Positions 62,834 through 64,000 of a stretch of DNA of 64,000 bases are shown here, in pieces. Origin of the DNA: Eubacteriales bacterium. GTDB taxonomy: Bacteria > Bacillota > Clostridia > Lachnospirales > Lachnospiraceae. The DNA lies in contig JAUNHC010000025.1 of assembly GCA_030524175.1 (NCBI GenBank), positions 1-64,000 of the forward strand. Reading direction: 5' to 3'. Both the position numbers and the translations under genes were made by a program. The notes beneath the pieces were generated by a model. The model was not told where the DNA came from, searched no databases, and saw nothing but the letters and a program-made list of their open reading frames with translations. Positions within the stretch are counted from its first letter, which is position 1. Each line of letters opens with the position of its first letter.

Positions 62834-64000
62834 TTAAAATCTTACCGCCAGTACCGCAATACCCTCCTTGCCCGGAAGGGAAATCTCAACTTTACCGCTG
62901 GCACCGAAATATGCCTGTTTCCTCGTCATCTCCCACGTATCAATGACATCCACACGGTAGGCGCCATCCTCCGGTAAATGCAATGTAACAACTCCCGGCG
63001 CAGTATGTCCCAGATACTGTAAAAAGAACTGGCTCTCATATCGGGCTGCATATTCGGGAACCACAAACATCCTGTCACGCTCCGGCCCTTTTCCGTAATA
63101 ATATAGGTTTGCCACCGGATTGTCTCTGCGCACATCCTTCAGGAACTCGTCCAGAGGCTTGTTCTCCTCCGGCTTAGCGTATTCCTTTAAGCACCAAGGT
63201 ACAAGCGGACCGTCAGCTTCTTTTAAAAGTTCTTTTAAATAGGCAATCCTGGGTGTGCTCTCTCCCTTTAAAATGCCGCCTTTTGCCCACCAAAGCACAT
63301 CATCAGGAGATAAAAACACCTCTCCGTGTGTACCGTAGGCTCCTTGTGAATAAAGTCCCCAGAAGCGGTGTACCAGCTCAAAACCGGAAATATTTCCCCA
63401 GTCCATTGGTAGATCACCTTCGTATGCACATTCATCATAAATCACCGGCTTTTGATATTTTTTCATAAATTCCTTCACACGGTCTACGTCACGGATCTGC
63501 AGGGAACAGTGTGTGATATTTTTTCTTGAATAGTCATAAACCACAACACACTGATGATTGCTTAGCAGATGATGATAGGGATCATTAGCCGCAATATATT
63601 CCTCCATCACATACCAATCCTCCATCCCACGCTTCAGCATCATATCGTATTCATTCGCCATGCTCCACCATACAGAAGGAAATGCGGATAAACGTCGTAT
63701 CACGTAATCTAAATATCCTAAATTTTCTTCCATGGAAAGCTCACTGAAGCCCCATTTATCATATGGATGAAAGAGGATGATATCAGACTGAATGCCCATC
63801 CGCTCCAGCCTCATCAGTATCTTCTCAAAATGATCCCAGAATTCCATGGAAGGACGATGCACATCCCATTTTCCCTCCGCATCCTTTTCAAAGGCATATA
63901 ATTCCGGTTCATTTTCATTATAGGGGAAGCTTTTGGGGAAAATACACCAGCGCAGTTTATTATACGGAGACCCAGCAAGAGTCTCAAAGGTTTGATCGAT
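62834..64000 (-). CDS. DUF5060/DUF5605-type glycoside hydrolase, N-terminus beyond window
   Basis: 389 codons read, open to base 64000, so the start lies outside; the GTG at 63862 is internal (it aligns inside the paralogue's FDFHRP region). It matches the 52098-53633 product across the barrel (KLRWCIFPKSFPYNENEPELYAFEK; SMANEYDMM; IYDECAYEGD; GGYGTHGE-like GAYGTHGEVFL) and the DUF5605 end (VDVIDTWEMTRKQ, LPGKEGIAVLAV). Both likely catalytic Glu (NE and DE) are kept. It is a paralogue, not a duplicate fragment. Confidence 0.82.
   Translation of the reverse strand: MDQTFETLAGSPYNKLRWCIFPKSFPYNENEPELYAFEKDAEGKWDVHRPSMEFWDHFEKILMRLERMGIQSDIILFHPYDKWGFSELSMEENLGYLDYVIRRLSAFPSVWWSMANEYDMMLKRGMEDWYVMEEYIAANDPYHHLLSNHQCVVVYDYSRKNITHCSLQIRDVDRVKEFMKKYQKPVIYDECAYEGDLPMDWGNISGFELVHRFWGLYSQGAYGTHGEVFLSPDDVLWWAKGGILKGESTPRIAYLKELLKEADGPLVPWCLKEYAKPEENKPLDEFLKDVRRDNPVANLYYYGKGPERDRMFVVPEYAARYESQFFLQYLGHTAPGVVTLHLPEDGAYRVDVIDTWEMTRKQAYFGASGKVEISLPGKEGIAVLAVRF

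Noticed and set aside
63860-63862. GTG at 63862 as the start of the last gene
   Set aside because: The frame stays open to the window edge and the upstream codons align with the paralogue, so the start is outside the window.

Overview
The window looks like chromosome of a low-to-moderate GC, anaerobic gut Firmicute of the Lachnospiraceae type. This rests on the rplU-prp-rpmA-obgE-yhbY-nadD-yqeK-rsfS order, an L27 precursor with a Prp cleavage motif, strong AGGAGG ribosome sites, sepF/ylmE division genes, a papain-like secreted protease, choline-binding-type repeats and a YesM/YesN-controlled glycoside locus. I see no rRNA, tRNA, CRISPR array, prophage or complete insertion sequence.

Region 1 (1-8600) starts with the tail of a coiled-coil gene. 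Then comes a PadR regulator with two tandem homologous membrane proteins, and a housekeeping block for ribosome assembly and NAD synthesis that ends at convergent lexA. Region 2 (8900-22760) holds a secreted C1 protease, a HlyD-like/ylmE/sepF/ylmH division cluster with aroB where divIVA often sits, then lspA and an RluD-type pseudouridine synthase. It continues with a CMP-kinase-like gene, ttcA, an AI-2E-family permease, dtd and a secreted M23 peptidase with wall-binding repeats. Region 3 (22760-31700) holds a single-type tyrosine recombinase, a flavodoxin-aldo/keto reductase operon behind a MerR-type promoter, a UvrA-like ATPase, a DUF1905-nitroreductase fusion, DUF2000, an AraC regulator and a methyltransferase.

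Region 4 (31755-38772) is a two-gene secreted operon: a 1792-residue M60 metallopeptidase with a dockerin-like module, Fn3 and F5/8 modules, followed by a smaller Fn3 protein. Its leader carries a clear cyclic-di-GMP-I (GEMM) aptamer followed by an intrinsic terminator, so second-messenger control of a surface protease is the best-supported regulatory system here. Region 5 (38769-44820) has a MATE exporter and a divergent AraC regulator separated by a 145-bp MITE with 13-bp terminal inverted repeats and 8-bp target duplications. After them come a DUF368 transporter, an ECF sigma factor with DUF2461, and a small P-loop protein.

Region 6 (44814-64000, all minus strand) is a polysaccharide/glycoside utilisation locus: two DUF5060/DUF5605-type hydrolases (one cut by the window edge), a GH78-like rhamnosidase, YesM/YesN two-component regulators, an LplABC-type ABC importer, a GH106-like protein, a GH3 enzyme with reversed domain order and a GH2 enzyme. 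The family set points to a rhamnose-containing plant glycan or glycoside. The exact substrate cannot be read from sequence.
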